A DNA stretch of 64,000 bases from Bisporella sp. PMI_857 (GCA_021307315.1 JAJSPD010000027.1:372001-436000); one strand, 5' to 3'; positions 10,636 to 21,486 are shown, counted from the first letter of the stretch. Made by a program: numbers and translations. Notes: generated by a model not told the origin, from the sequence alone.

Positions 10636-11898
10636 TCATCTCTTCCATTCCGCTGCCAGCTTCACAACATAGTCTTCGTACTTGGCTGGCTCACGTCCCA
10701 AAAACTCGACTTGCAAACGATATTGTTCTTCAGACATTCCGAATCCAGTGAGGATAATACCCTCATATAGCTAGATACCCCTCGGTTAGCAGATCAAAAC
10801 GGCCATGTTGAGAGCTAAAAAATGGGAATCCCTACCAAAGTAAGATCCCTAGCCCAGACAGGCCCAAGATGCTTTCGAAACTCTCTCTCCAACGCATCTA
10901 GGCTTTCATTATTGCTCGGCACGGCTTGGATGGGGAAATCCAACGCATCGCTCCAAAGCTTTGCGCATTCTCCGCTCTGAAGAATCAATCAGTATCCATT
11001 TATGGCGCTCGAGATGTCTGCTCACAGTATACTGTTTTAATGTTCCAACATTGATCTTGATCTTATTCCACTTGCGACCTCGGTCAAGAAGGGCAATCAA
11101 CACCGCGTCCGCAATGTCAGCTACTGATACTCTGCTCGCTCCTTTTTTGCCAAAAGGCTCCACCCATTGTTTGCCGTGGAAGATTGCGTCCTTGACTTTG
11201 TTGTCGTTCTCAAAAAATAGTGTTGGTCCAATGACAGTATGGGTAAATGATGTGATATGTTGTAGTGCATTCTCAACAGGCGGTTTTATCTTTGTGTGAG
11301 GGCACATCCAACCAAGCAAATGGTCGGGCCTGCCAAGGAAGTCACCACAAGCGGAGAGATATCTATGAATAACAGATCAGTGTGGGACAATATGAAGTGA
11401 TGGCTGTGAAATATCGTATAGCAAGCCTAAAGAAAGACAGAGACGCGCCATAAGCGAATACCTTCATTTGGAAGTATTCGGAGATTGTACTGGCTGATAC
11501 CCATCAACGCAATTTAGAAATATGAATGGGAGAATGCAAAGCGAGTCAAAACCAAGCGAGAAATAAAATGGAAACTTTACGGGCACTTACACAACATGTT
11601 TGAGACTCTGCGATCGTTGCATAGCATTCAAGAAGTTGAATACTGTAAATATTTCATCGATGCCAAACAGGCAGAGGAAAACGGTATCGACCTCGTACAC
11701 CTTGAGCTGCGTTTCTACCCATTGCGGATCGGCGATGGGACCCTCCGCAATTGTCACAGCATCAGAATCTGCGAAACACTGTAATTTATCAGCACTGCTG
11801 GTTACGAGTACCAGGTGCACCGTGTTAGTTGCAAGCAGCTTTGGAATCAGCTCAGACCCTATGTTCCCGCTGGCTGCTGTGATCAGAACTTTTTGCAT
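10636..11898 (-). CDS. NmrA-like / atypical short-chain NAD(P)-binding protein, 306 aa, four exons
   Basis: Rossmann-fold protein of the NmrA/isoflavone-reductase-like group: either a redox-sensing regulator or a reductase. Exons: 11898-11591, 11362-11026, 10976-10836, 10770-10636 (921 nt, in frame); introns of 228, 49 and 65 nt. The N-terminus carries the dinucleotide motif VLITAASGNIGSELI (residues 4-18; the first glycine of the usual G-x2-G-x2-G is Ala). HTVIGPTLFFEN follows, then SVADIADAVLIALLD in the middle. The spliced C-terminal part includes KLWSDALDFPIQAVPS and EEQYRLQVEFLGREPAKYEDY, which is typical of these proteins. Shares a 1.2-kb divergent promoter with the alpha/beta hydrolase. 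The long first intron is unusual here and could hide another small exon. Confidence 0.85.
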
Positions 11899-12017
11899 GA
11901 TTGAGAAATCAGGTTTGACTATTGAAACTGTTTTAGAAACCTGTCCTTTATTATGAAAACGGCAAAGGGATCATGACAAAATAGTGCTGGTAACTAATGC
12001 GATATCCTGTGCGGAAT

Positions 12018-12621
12018 TAGTGTGGTTAATAATATACCATATATAGTGGTACTATAATATAGTGGACATAAATATAAGATTTTGAATATTACGCTATTCT
12101 CTACATTATATAATATCCTATAAGCGGACCGCCTCTTGATTGGCAAAACGAAATAGCGACAAAATCCGGCATTACATGCTACACCAACACATGTTTTACA
12201 TGAGCGACCATTAATGTGCTTGCTAATAACGCTATAAATACTGATACAATTTTTGGAATGCTGGATTATTTGATTCTACTATTTACAAGCTTTTTATTAG
12301 GGTAGCTATCAGCCTACTTTGTACTATACAGCTATCGGTATAAGCTGATTTGTGTTACAGGAGTAAATGTGAATCAGGACTACAAAGTTGACATCGGAAG
12401 TCCGGGCTTGGCAGGGTACATTTAAGGGTTGTAATAAACCTGTTATATATGTTTTGCAAATCGCGAATTTTCCCCTGTAACCATTGGTATTGTTATATCA
12501 TATTCTATAATATAATATAGCTATATAAGTGCGGTAGGCATAGAATTAAGCTATCTTATATTGACTATCTAGTCAATATAAGATTTTTGAGGCTACGTAT
12601 ATTTTAAATCATTAACCACAC
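12018..12621. mobile_element. 604-bp non-autonomous TIR element (MITE) with 10-bp target duplication
   Basis: The left end is TAGTGTGGTTAAT (12018-12030) and the right end is the inverted match ATTAACCACAC (12611-12621); the terminal repeats extend to about 14 bp with one mismatch. TGTGCGGAAT occurs directly outside both ends (12008-12017 and 12622-12631), a perfect 10-bp target-site duplication. The interior is AT-rich, has no coding capacity and contains a 14-bp perfect palindrome. A 9-10 bp duplication fits Mutator-like elements better than hAT (8 bp); the boundary can shift by 1-2 bases. No transposase is present. Confidence 0.75.
12553..12584. repeat. perfect 14-bp inverted repeat with 4-nt loop
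   Basis: ATCTTATATTGACT, loop ATCT, then AGTCAATATAAGAT. Located inside the inserted element near its right end; probably subterminal structure of the element rather than a terminator of a host gene. Confidence 0.7.
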
Positions 12622-12790
12622 TGTGCGGAATAGGAGCCCAAATGGGTTCGGAATGCTTTACTCGTTTTCTGTTAATTCCAGAATTCCCTTTTTGGCAAAG
12701 CAGGGATAAGTCTACTGATCCGTGCTATGAAGTGAGACATGGCTCGAGTGAAGCTCGGGCTTCAAAGGATGATCACAGAATGTGGGGTTG

Positions 12791-12803
12791 TCGGAATTTC
12801 CGA
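12791..12803. promoter_or_regulatory. palindromic CGG-N5-CCG box (pair 3)
   Basis: TCGGAATTTCCGA, extended to a 15-bp palindrome by the flanking G and C. Same core and spacing as the box at 3969-3980. It lies 283 bp upstream of the hydrolase start and outside the inserted element. Confidence 0.6.
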
Positions 12804-13085
12804 CGAAGCACAAATTCCGCAAGGGAATCCAATCTCTACTCTTGCATTTAGATGTCTCCACAGTAGGGATAATTTAAACTTTCTACTCGAACGGAACATG
12901 CATTAAGAGAGCGGATTGAGCGGCACCGCAACTTTAGAAAAGACATGTAAAGAATAGCGCCGTTTTTTAAATCGGACTTGTTGAAATCTCTACATATTCA
13001 CACCACGGCTAAATCTCGTTCTTTGAAATCCACCTACCTCAAAAATTTCACGGAACATCTTTTTAGAAGCATCTCGGACTAAGAA

Positions 13086-14377
13086 ATGGGTTCAGCCAGA
13101 CCTTACTTTTCCCTAGAATGGCTGGAAGTAAGCGCAACATATCTCGATATTCTTGAAGTTCATTGGAACAAGATTGCTGATAAGAATGATAATTTACAGC
13201 TCGAAAAGCATTTGGGATTTCGACCTGGATTGAAGGGTTCTCTGGAAGAGATCTTGGAAGCTGGAAAGAATCAGTTGCATCACAAACCCCCAGTCAATGA
13301 CCCTGCTGCGCCTGTGCAGTTCTGTATGTATTCACCATATTTCACAGACGTTATGGCCTTGTCAATATTTCCAATTCTCCCCTCTCGTAAAATTTAGGGT
13401 CAGAATTTGTCTTAGTACAAAGACGTCTACCATGCTGAAGATTCTCACTTGCATAGATGACGACCAGATTACTCCAAATATCAGAGTACGAGTCTACACT
13501 CCAAAATGTAAATCAAATTGCCCAATGCCCATTGGTGTGTTTGGCCACGGAGGTGGCTTCTGTGGTGGCGATCTGAACTCGGACGACAACACTGCGAGAT
13601 ACATGGCCGAACATCTGCCATGTATTGTCGTTAGCATAGACTATCGACTAGGTCCCAAGTATAAGTTTCCGACGATGCTCGATGATTTCGAGATTGGGTT
13701 CAACTGGGTAAGCTCAACCTGTCCACACTTGAAAGTTAGAACAGTCGTTAGTAGACTGTTTGCTCACACGAGTTAGGCTTATGATAATGCCGAGAAACTC
13801 AATGGCAACAGATGCAAAGTCTTCGCCTGGGGATGTTCAGCAGGGGGTACACTATCATGCGGCCTAGCGAAGAGATTTGTGGAGAAGGGACTAAAAGACA
13901 AACTTGCTGGCATCATGAACCTTGCTGGGGGAACGATGCACCCAGACAATATCCCTGACCATCTCAAGGACCAATACAAAGCAGTGTACGAGAATGCAGT
14001 GGACGTACCAATTGTCGATCGGCATGTCATGGACATTTTTAACAGTAAGACAACCCCCAAAGTCATTATGAAGTTTTGCTCGTGCTGATATAACATCTAT
14101 AGAAGCCATCGATGCAAATCCTCACGACTTGGATTACACCCCAGCCTTATTTGGAAACCTTAAAGAATTCCCTAAGGCATACTCGGTAGCGTGCGGTCTT
14201 GACCCGATGCGTGACGACGCTATAATCATGGATAGCGAATTGAAGAGGGCAGGTGTACTAACAAAGATAGATATATATCCCGGTTTGCCACACATTTTCT
14301 GGGTGTTTCCTCAACTGGCCAGTAGCCCAATTTTCCTCAAAAATATGATAGAAGGCGCAAAATTTATCCTTTCATAG
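13086..14377 (+). CDS. alpha/beta hydrolase (esterase/lipase, hormone-sensitive-lipase-like), 343 aa, four exons
   Basis: Serine hydrolase expected to cleave carboxylic esters. Exons: 13086-13323, 13457-13707, 13777-14044, 14103-14377; sum 1032 nt, in frame. All catalytic elements are present: oxyanion-hole motif HGGGF at about 110-114, nucleophile in GCSAGG (Ser184), acid in GLDP (Asp286) and base in LPHIFW (His316). The usual residue before the nucleophile (Asp/Gly/Glu) is Cys. Intron 1 (13324-13456) was placed by phase: a donor GTATGT and acceptor TGCATAG keep the frame into DDQITPNIRVRVYTP. Paired head-to-head with the NmrA-like gene. Next to a Baeyer-Villiger monooxygenase, an esterase is the classical second step (ester hydrolysis); that link is inference. 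Confidence 0.87.
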
Positions 14378-16129
14378 ATATTAGTTGCAATTGTGCAATC
14401 AATGCTATCCTAAAAAAATTATCTCGCCCGCCCAAAGACCTTCTTTCGATCTTGAGAATATCAACTGCTAAGAGAGCAGCAAGTCCAGTACATGCAGGTG
14501 AAATACTGTGACTATTCCTAATTGCTGAAAAAAATGCTAGTCCCGACAGGAGCCAATACAAAATTAAGGTTGGAAAGGCTACCACGGTCGACAGAAGGAT
14601 CATGAGACTCTTATTGGAATATGTTATAATTTTCAGTGATAGTGTATTAAATCTATAACATAGGTTATCATCTGATTACATAATGTATCTGGTTTCTGGG
14701 GATCTATAGTACAATCTTTAATCTCTGTCGCACATTCATCCGGACTCTTTTTTTATCCCTTTTTTACTTATAGTCTTGTAGAAATCAGGCTTGCTTTTTG
14801 TTTTTGCTCTTTTTTAGTTGCTTTTTCAGCTTTTATCACTGCATATTATATAGTTCCGGTGGAAAAACACACACGAAATTCAGACATGCTCCTAAATCAC
14901 TTGAGATCTCAGGCGGAAGTGGCGATACTAAGTGATATTTTAGGTACATGAACGAACGGTACGTGATTAAGGGACAAGGAAAAGTACAAAAAAAGCAGAA
15001 GAAACATCTCTATGGGGAAAAAAAGCTGTGAGGAGTTCCGGCGAGGTGTAGTTACAATGCACACAGGGTTGCTTGTCTAAATTCAGGTGGGCCGGAACAA
15101 AAGGGGCGGGCGCACAGGTACACAAATATTGGAAGATAGTTATATACGCTTAAATTAAGTTCTTGATATACTAACCCCTAAAGGATTCGCAAGCCTTGCC
15201 AGATTACAGTAAGGTTGAATGTGTACGCGGGATGTGTAAAGGGGAAGGATCTATCGGAGTATGCGTATACACCCTGTTGAATTTGTTGGCATTGATAGGA
15301 CTTGAGAAGCGTTATTACTTTGTACAAGAGAGGCTTAACGTTCCCGGCAAGAAGGCATCCAGGGGAAGCGAGGCGTGGCATGTAGAGCGTTATATAGACG
15401 TCGCGAGAACCGTTAGGTTCAGACATATACAATATAACCTATACCCTCTTCACCGCTCTACGAACCATCAATTTTCCCGAGGCTATGAGCAATAGAATGA
15501 AGCTGAAGGGCTGATTTTCAAGCTAGGTCTGGGGGCCATCCGGGCTTGAGTAGAGTTACGGGTGAGTAGTAGTGGAGTGATTTTGAAATCACGTATTTTT
15601 GGGGGAATATGTAAGACTCTTACCTGCATGTATTTAGCTCACCGCCAATGCCACACACTTGAAAAATTCTAGTTCTCCTCTCTACCCTCTATCCTAGTGG
15701 GATTAATCTACTAGCCTCTTTGTGACCTCTACCTTTCTGTAGTCTCAAGGTAGCATATGACCCTGAACCTAGACCACCTTCCAAGCTAATTTTATCTCAC
15801 TTAGCTTCCACCCTCTATCAATCTCTCTTCCTCCATCATCTCTGTCAACCATTAATCATCAACTATGCCATCGGTGGTTTGTAGACTAAGGCTTCGGTCT
15901 GAGAAACTATAGGTCTCACAATCTATCCCCCCCAAAAAAAAACTTTCTCTCGCTCCCACTTGGAATGCGAAAAAGATAGTATGGATACTCTTTCTCGCCA
16001 TTATCTACTTTCTGAGCTCTATTTCTGAATAATGCTCGTCAATACGCCAAATAGCCCATACCAATTCAAATATTATCTACCACGAGTTTCTTTTATCATC
16101 ATCCGATCCTAACAATCTTCCGACTTTCA
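14378..16129. other. intergenic, low-complexity
   Basis: No gene is supported. Contains T-rich stretches (14740-14830) and CT-rich stretches (15650-15900), and short open frames without protein character (15178-15495). Confidence 0.5.
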
Positions 16130-18160
16130 GCCAAGCCGCGATTTCCCTCTTTAGTGCAGGGAATCTTAACAGTCAATGAGCCAATAGCCATTGAAGCAGC
16201 AGTTGTTTTCTACTACCCGAATACATTCAAGATTATGAAATCAGAAGAAGGTCACTCCATCCATTGCTGGAACCCGCTCTACTCCCTCCTTTATCTGATC
16301 GGTCTAGTAAATCGAGAAAGTCTCCGCTACCTCGAAACAGACATCTCCCGACCAGAACCAGTACTTATAGATATTTACGGGAATACCTCTTCGCGGTGCA
16401 AAAAGAAGCTATCTTAGTTGCGAAAAATACACCTACGAGATCAGCACACGAGAATCTACCCCTTTGTTAACTACGATCCAAACCTAGGACCATCAGTCGA
16501 TTCAATTTTCCAGTTATCGAGGCCACATTTAGACTTCTAGAATTAGAAGGCTTTAAGTTACAACTATTACTTATTATGGGATTCTAACATCTGCCTAAAC
16601 TACACGCATGCCCACGAAGCAGCTTCCTTAAAGAATGGAGTTGAGAGGTTCCAAACTTCATTGAGATTATGATAAGGCGATTGAGTTGTAGTGAGGATGG
16701 GACACATAGATCCGATGTCCTGTGGAAAGGGTCCGACTCTAAGCCGCAGTTTGAGCGGAAAATTGAGGTTGATGGATCATGTCCCTTTTATTGTGGACCG
16801 TGTTTAAGTGCTTTGTGACAAATTGAGTGCGGGTACAGGGCGAGAAATATCTCTGGATGATTGTGCCACACCTTAACCACAAAATCATTATGAAAGTTAC
16901 TCCGTCAGTATCAATCTAAGGAAAGAGATGGGGACATACCGACTAATCTATTTCTTAGCGATGCTAATATCGACTATCAGCGCTCTGATCATGTCCTTTC
17001 TACCACATTCGACAAAATCGTAAAATTACATTCGTTCTGGGATCCACGAGTATTATTAAATCCTTTTCGACCGTTCATTCAGATATATTATGACCGCATC
17101 GTAAAGAAATATATTATGAAAGAATTAGAGCAGAGGTTCATTGAGTTAAAGGACAGAGGCTCTCGTCTCGAACTGAAAGTTTCAAAAAAAAAACCAGAGT
17201 TAGTGATTGTTCTGGCATTAGAATCCTTAGTCAAAGAGGACCCAAAAAAAAAAAAAAGGCTCGAGCAAGGGAAATTAGATAATAATTTCGCGAATCTTGT
17301 GGTATCTTAAGGCACAACAATCGTGAGAAAGAGAGGAAACTCGGCAGTAGCCTCTGCCACCCCATTTATGGTTTTGCAGAAGTATCTTTTGCTCTTAGTC
17401 ATCCATTTCGACATCCAATTCGTTGTACCCGTTCCAAGTGGAGGTGATACTTTGGCGATCTGAGACCGGTGCTTTTAAAGAATCCTCATCCAACGGCGTA
17501 TATGGTGGCATTAAGAGTCTTATGACAAAGCCACCCATAGATTTCGTCGATCTAATCATTCTAGGCGATATCTTTTGCGCACCTTGGGGCTTCCTAACCG
17601 TGCTTTCTCACGACCTAAATAGAGGATGGGGTAAGTCACATCTCCCCGCAAGAATGCTAATGAATTTAGATGCAGCTAACAAACTTCAAGGTACTCTCAA
17701 CTTTGGACAATCAAGAGTAGGGCGAAATGGCTTGCAGTCTGGCCAAGACTTGTAGCTGATACGCGCACAATCTTGGATGCAGCAGATATAGACCTAACAA
17801 GTGATCGCATATGGGATATGATGGAAGTACAGAGTTGTTATGGAGGATCAGATGAAGCCGTCCGAAAACTTAGGGACCCCCCTCCACCAATCGTGGATGA
17901 AGAAACCGGTATTATATTCAATGGGATTCACAATGAGTGCGTTCAAGTGCTTTATGAGATACGACACAATAAACGGAGTGTTGACTGAAACATAGTGGTT
18001 GCGAGCCATTTGTTCTTGAACCTTTTCCACAGCCACCATATGAAACAGAGAAGTTGACCTTCAGTTGCAAGACTAATCGTAGGCCATATGATACGGTTGT
18101 GTGCGCCGTTCTAACTAGAGCTAAGCAACTCCTAAGGGATGCTTTCTATGCCGGGTGATC
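16130..18160 (+). pseudogene. decayed gene, large unrecognised fungal protein
   Basis: Protein-like blocks follow each other in changing frames on the plus strand: about 16286-16417 (LYSLLYLIGLVNRESLRYLE), about 16420-16545 (VNYDPNLGPSVDSIFQLSRP), 16916-17310 (DGDIPTNLFLSDANIDYQR up to ERFIELKDRGSR), 17460-17700 (CAPWGFLTVLSHDLNRGWG), 17705-17985 (WPRLVADTRTILDAADID) and 18038-18160 (RPYDTVVCAVLTRAKQLL, ending in a natural stop). Lesions: a frame change near 16890, one near 17700, an in-frame TGA at 17986-17988 where the frame continues as NIVVASHLFLNLF, and an apparent one-base loss near 18036. A Lys-rich run next to A-homopolymers (17185-17260) may reflect G-to-A decay. Introns could explain one frame change but not all. 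The family is not recognised; the P-loop or helicase-like flavour is only an impression. Confidence 0.6.
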
Positions 18161-18270
18161 CTTCTGTTCCAAGTAGACTCAAGTTGTGTTTTGATAGCTG
18201 ATATGGCCATAGATTACCCACAAAAAGCCAAGCAGATGATGAAGATGACGGATGGGCTCGGGCCTTTTCT

Positions 18271-20040
18271 ATGATCGCGCTCTTATGGCCGGAGGACGAT
18301 ATTCCTGAAGAGGCTGATGAGAGTTGGGAAGACTGGGAAAGAAATGCCGAGGAAACTGAATGCATGGATTCTAAACAGCCAACCATCAAGTCACCTCTTA
18401 ATAGGGGATCTGAAGGAAGGAATTTGGGACGACCACAAAATGGCGACATGGGCGATACTTTGCAAAAACAACTTCTGCCACTTGAATTCTCGGGCAACCC
18501 GTGGAGCACAATTCTTCACTGGATACAACATTGCGACATCAATGACGCTGGTCACGAGACATGCCACGCCACTAGGCCTCTCCGTCATTTGCCGCTCATG
18601 AGGCTCATTGATGTGCAGAGGGGATGTATTGTTCCTGCCCAGCCCAATACCATATATGTGGCGTTGAGTTATGTGTGGGGCAGCCCCCCACAAAGCAGCC
18701 TCTTAAGTAGCAATTTTGTTCAATTACATGAAGATGATGGGTTCCGTAAGCACGGAATTAGGCTCTCAAAAACAATCTCCGACTCTATTGCACTTTGTCA
18801 GCGACTTGGATACCGATATCTCTGGGTAGATGCTTACTGCATCCTTCAAGACAATCCACATGACAAAGTTCTACAGCTCAATACAATGCGATATGTGTAT
18901 AGCAATGCCATTATTACTATAGTTGCTGCAAACGGAACTCACGCAAACTCTGGGTTAGGTGTTCCTGGTAGGGAGATTGCCCCCCTCGCTATGAAGGAAA
19001 ACTCGAACATTTGGGCATCATTCACACAAGCTTTGTCCAAAACAGTATGGGATACACGAGGGTGGACATTTCAGGAAAAAGTGCTTTCCCGGCGCTTGAT
19101 CCTGTTTTCCCATGATGGGCCATTCTTCCTTTGTGGAGCCAGGGCGTATAGTGAACATGGTTTTCAGCAACTACAAAACAACGTGGGGGGTTTTCTCTAC
19201 CGTCCTGGGTGCTTCTATAACATGCTTTCTGGGACCCAGTTGGAATTATACTTGGCGACTGTGCAGCATTATTCAGCGAGGAAGCTTACGGTAGAAACCG
19301 ACTTTGAGAATGCCATGAAAGGAGTTCTGAAAGCATTTGGCCATTCGATAGATGGAAGACCAAACAGCTTCTTCCAGGGTATCCCTACTACTTTCTTTGA
19401 TGACTTATTCTGCTGGAAGGTTGCAGAACATATACCCAAAGCACGTCGATGTGGTTTCCCAAGCTGGTCTTGGCAGGGATGGAGACAAACACCTATCTTT
19501 CCTCATCAAATCATGGATAGGGTTAATTTCAAACGTAAAAATGACCTCTGGGGTAGTCGTATTTTGGCCTACGACCGTGGCAACTTCAAAAAGATTACAA
19601 ATGTTGACTCTTTTGGCTTGAATACCTCTGGACCCAACCCGTTGATGCTGAGTTGGAGTGGCGCACCACTCGAAGTTGAAATGAAAAGCAGTGAAGATGT
19701 CGGATCCACCAATGGGCTGTTCCGCGTGTTCTTACCTGCCAACGGCCGAGTTGCGGGCCAAATCCAGCTCCATAAGCAATGGCGAGCCAGACAACCAGCA
19801 ATGATGGAATTTCTACCAATCTTCACTGAAGAGTTAAATGGGAAGGCCAAAATTAAGGTACTTATGTGCCTTGAACATTCTCACCAAGATTTAAGAGGGG
19901 TAGGAGGCCCATCGGACTCGTTTGAAAGGGTGCAGCTCATGGACTGCGACATTGAAGAGACTGACTGGATATTTAAAGAAAATACCATGGATTTTGGCGA
20001 CAAGCCTGTTTGTATGAAGCCCACTCGTTGGATCTATTAA
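18271..20040 (+). CDS. HET-domain (heterokaryon incompatibility-like) protein, 589 aa
   Basis: Intronless gene with the HET domain at about residues 125-290. Visible landmarks in order: YVALSYVWG, LSKTISDSIALCQRLGYRYLWVD, YCILQDN, MRYVYSNAIITIVAA, and WDTRGWTFQEKVLSRRLILF. This domain is fungal and is linked to self/non-self recognition cell death; many copies have no known trigger. The C-terminal 300 residues show no repeat domain (no WD40, ankyrin or NACHT). The same frame continues upstream of 18271 without a stop to about 18207, so an upstream exon or a later start (ATG at 18364) is possible. It sits just after a decayed gene and between two parts of the metabolic cluster. Confidence 0.88.
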   Translation: MIALLWPEDDIPEEADESWEDWERNAEETECMDSKQPTIKSPLNRGSEGRNLGRPQNGDMGDTLQKQLLPLEFSGNPWSTILHWIQHCDINDAGHETCHATRPLRHLPLMRLIDVQRGCIVPAQPNTIYVALSYVWGSPPQSSLLSSNFVQLHEDDGFRKHGIRLSKTISDSIALCQRLGYRYLWVDAYCILQDNPHDKVLQLNTMRYVYSNAIITIVAANGTHANSGLGVPGREIAPLAMKENSNIWASFTQALSKTVWDTRGWTFQEKVLSRRLILFSHDGPFFLCGARAYSEHGFQQLQNNVGGFLYRPGCFYNMLSGTQLELYLATVQHYSARKLTVETDFENAMKGVLKAFGHSIDGRPNSFFQGIPTTFFDDLFCWKVAEHIPKARRCGFPSWSWQGWRQTPIFPHQIMDRVNFKRKNDLWGSRILAYDRGNFKKITNVDSFGLNTSGPNPLMLSWSGAPLEVEMKSSEDVGSTNGLFRVFLPANGRVAGQIQLHKQWRARQPAMMEFLPIFTEELNGKAKIKVLMCLEHSHQDLRGVGGPSDSFERVQLMDCDIEETDWIFKENTMDFGDKPVCMKPTRWIY

Positions 20041-21486
20041 AGGGTCATTAAATGGATATTTTATATCTTGACTTCCTGTAAACATTCAACTAGTGAGATA
20101 TAGCTTTAGCAGATTGCTTGGGGTTGTGTTTATAAATCACCGATTGAAAGCTGGATGAGTTAAGTCTTACAGGTGTCGCCCCAATTTAGCAATTCGAGGG
20201 TTGACAAGCACCAACTTTGGTTTGTTGTCATAAAATTAAGGCTATAGTAATCCACTTCTCACTAACCTGCTCTTATAATCACAACATGCTAATATTATTT
20301 CGCATCCCTCGCATAGAAAGTTTTATGCACTGAACCTTCATCATCGTCATGATTGATTAAACGCAGCGACCCTCTGCTTCCTGGTATTTTGTGTCATCCT
20401 TCCACCAGGACAATAGGATAGCTGGCGCGTGATTAAAGAAAAAGTGAGTAATACCATGCGGAGGTAGACCGCTCGAGACAAGAGTTACTTGATATTCGGT
20501 AAAACATTAACATACCTACGTATAAAGTTTAATGAATAGTAAAGATCAATTCCAACAGGGCTTTGATTGGCTCCATTTTATGCTTACAATAGGCAAATCT
20601 GATCTTAAATGGTGCTACCAGAAGAGTTTGGAGGAGTGAGTAACCTTGGCAGCCATATCAGCTACATCAAAAGAGAGATTGAACACCAGAGTGACTCCAG
20701 CTCTAGTAGGTCAGAGATCGTGTCATGGATCTACATTCTATTTAAGCCAGCTATTTGCCCAAGTAAGGAGGGGTGAGTTAATGAGGGAAAGAATGCAGTA
20801 CGCTACAGCGGTGTATTATGTCATTGCGACATATGTAATATTTAGTGAGATCCATACGTATACAACTCCCGCTTTGTATAACCATGTTTTATCTAAGGCT
20901 CCCATTGTTACGCTGCTACCCATTTAAGTGTCGGAAAGCATATCGTACAATAGAGGCCTGACTTTAATGCAATCTTTCTTTTATGACTAATCATACGAGA
21001 GGATAAAGATTGAGCTTGTTCTGGTCCACTGCCAAGAAAAAGGGGTCTAATCCCCATAGAAGGCTTCCCTAGTCAACCGCCCAAAAATATAGTAGGAACA
21101 CCAAAAAAAATCGAAAAATTTCAAAATGGTCAGATTATTCTCAAATTAAGGGATCTAATGTAAATTAACTCGAAAATTACCGTGGCAGTGTTCAAATTCT
21201 GATTAAATAATGTTGTTGTGGCAAAATTCTAATAAAACCAAAATTTGGGCGGTTGACTAGGGTGGGCGGTTGACTAGGGAAGCCTTCTTACTCTTACCAC
21301 TACCTCAGAGCCCGAGCCTCACTTTGTACGTAAATCTCATCTCCAGCTCACTTTTTCAACCCATCTTACTGTATTTTCTCTCTTCTACCCTCATTTCATA
21401 ATTGATCCTTGTGTTTTTTCCTATCCAAACCTGCAGAATCATATTGTTGGGAACACTTTGGTGCAGCCAACTTGTATATAGAAGCA
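20041..21486. other. intergenic with one small inverted-repeat element
   Basis: No gene is supported; a 93-codon frame at 20646-20927 lacks protein features. The only structure is the element at 21059-21288. Confidence 0.5.
21059..21288. mobile_element. 230-bp TIR mini-element (Tc1/mariner-like MITE?)
   Basis: A 26-bp perfect inverted repeat bounds the segment: left arm 21058-21083 (contains GGCTTCCCTAGTCAACCG), right arm 21263-21288. TA lies outside each end (21057-21058, shared with the arm by one base, and 21289-21290), suggesting a TA target. The last 17 bp of the right arm are duplicated in tandem (21246-21262 and 21263-21279). The interior is A-rich without coding capacity. Confidence 0.7.

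Larger units (their letters stand above)
11899..13085. promoter_or_regulatory. divergent promoter of the NmrA-like gene and the hydrolase, split by a mobile element
   Basis: Most of the first 720 bp is a 604-bp inserted element (12018-12621). The right remainder carries the palindrome at 12791-12803, 283 bp before the hydrolase start. Without the insertion the two genes would be about 570 bp apart. A CGGAAGTCCG sequence near 12395 lies inside the element. No gene is supported. Confidence 0.55.

Noticed and set aside
12642..12851. 69-codon frame upstream of the hydrolase
   Set aside because: Overlaps the palindromic promoter box and has no recognisable content.
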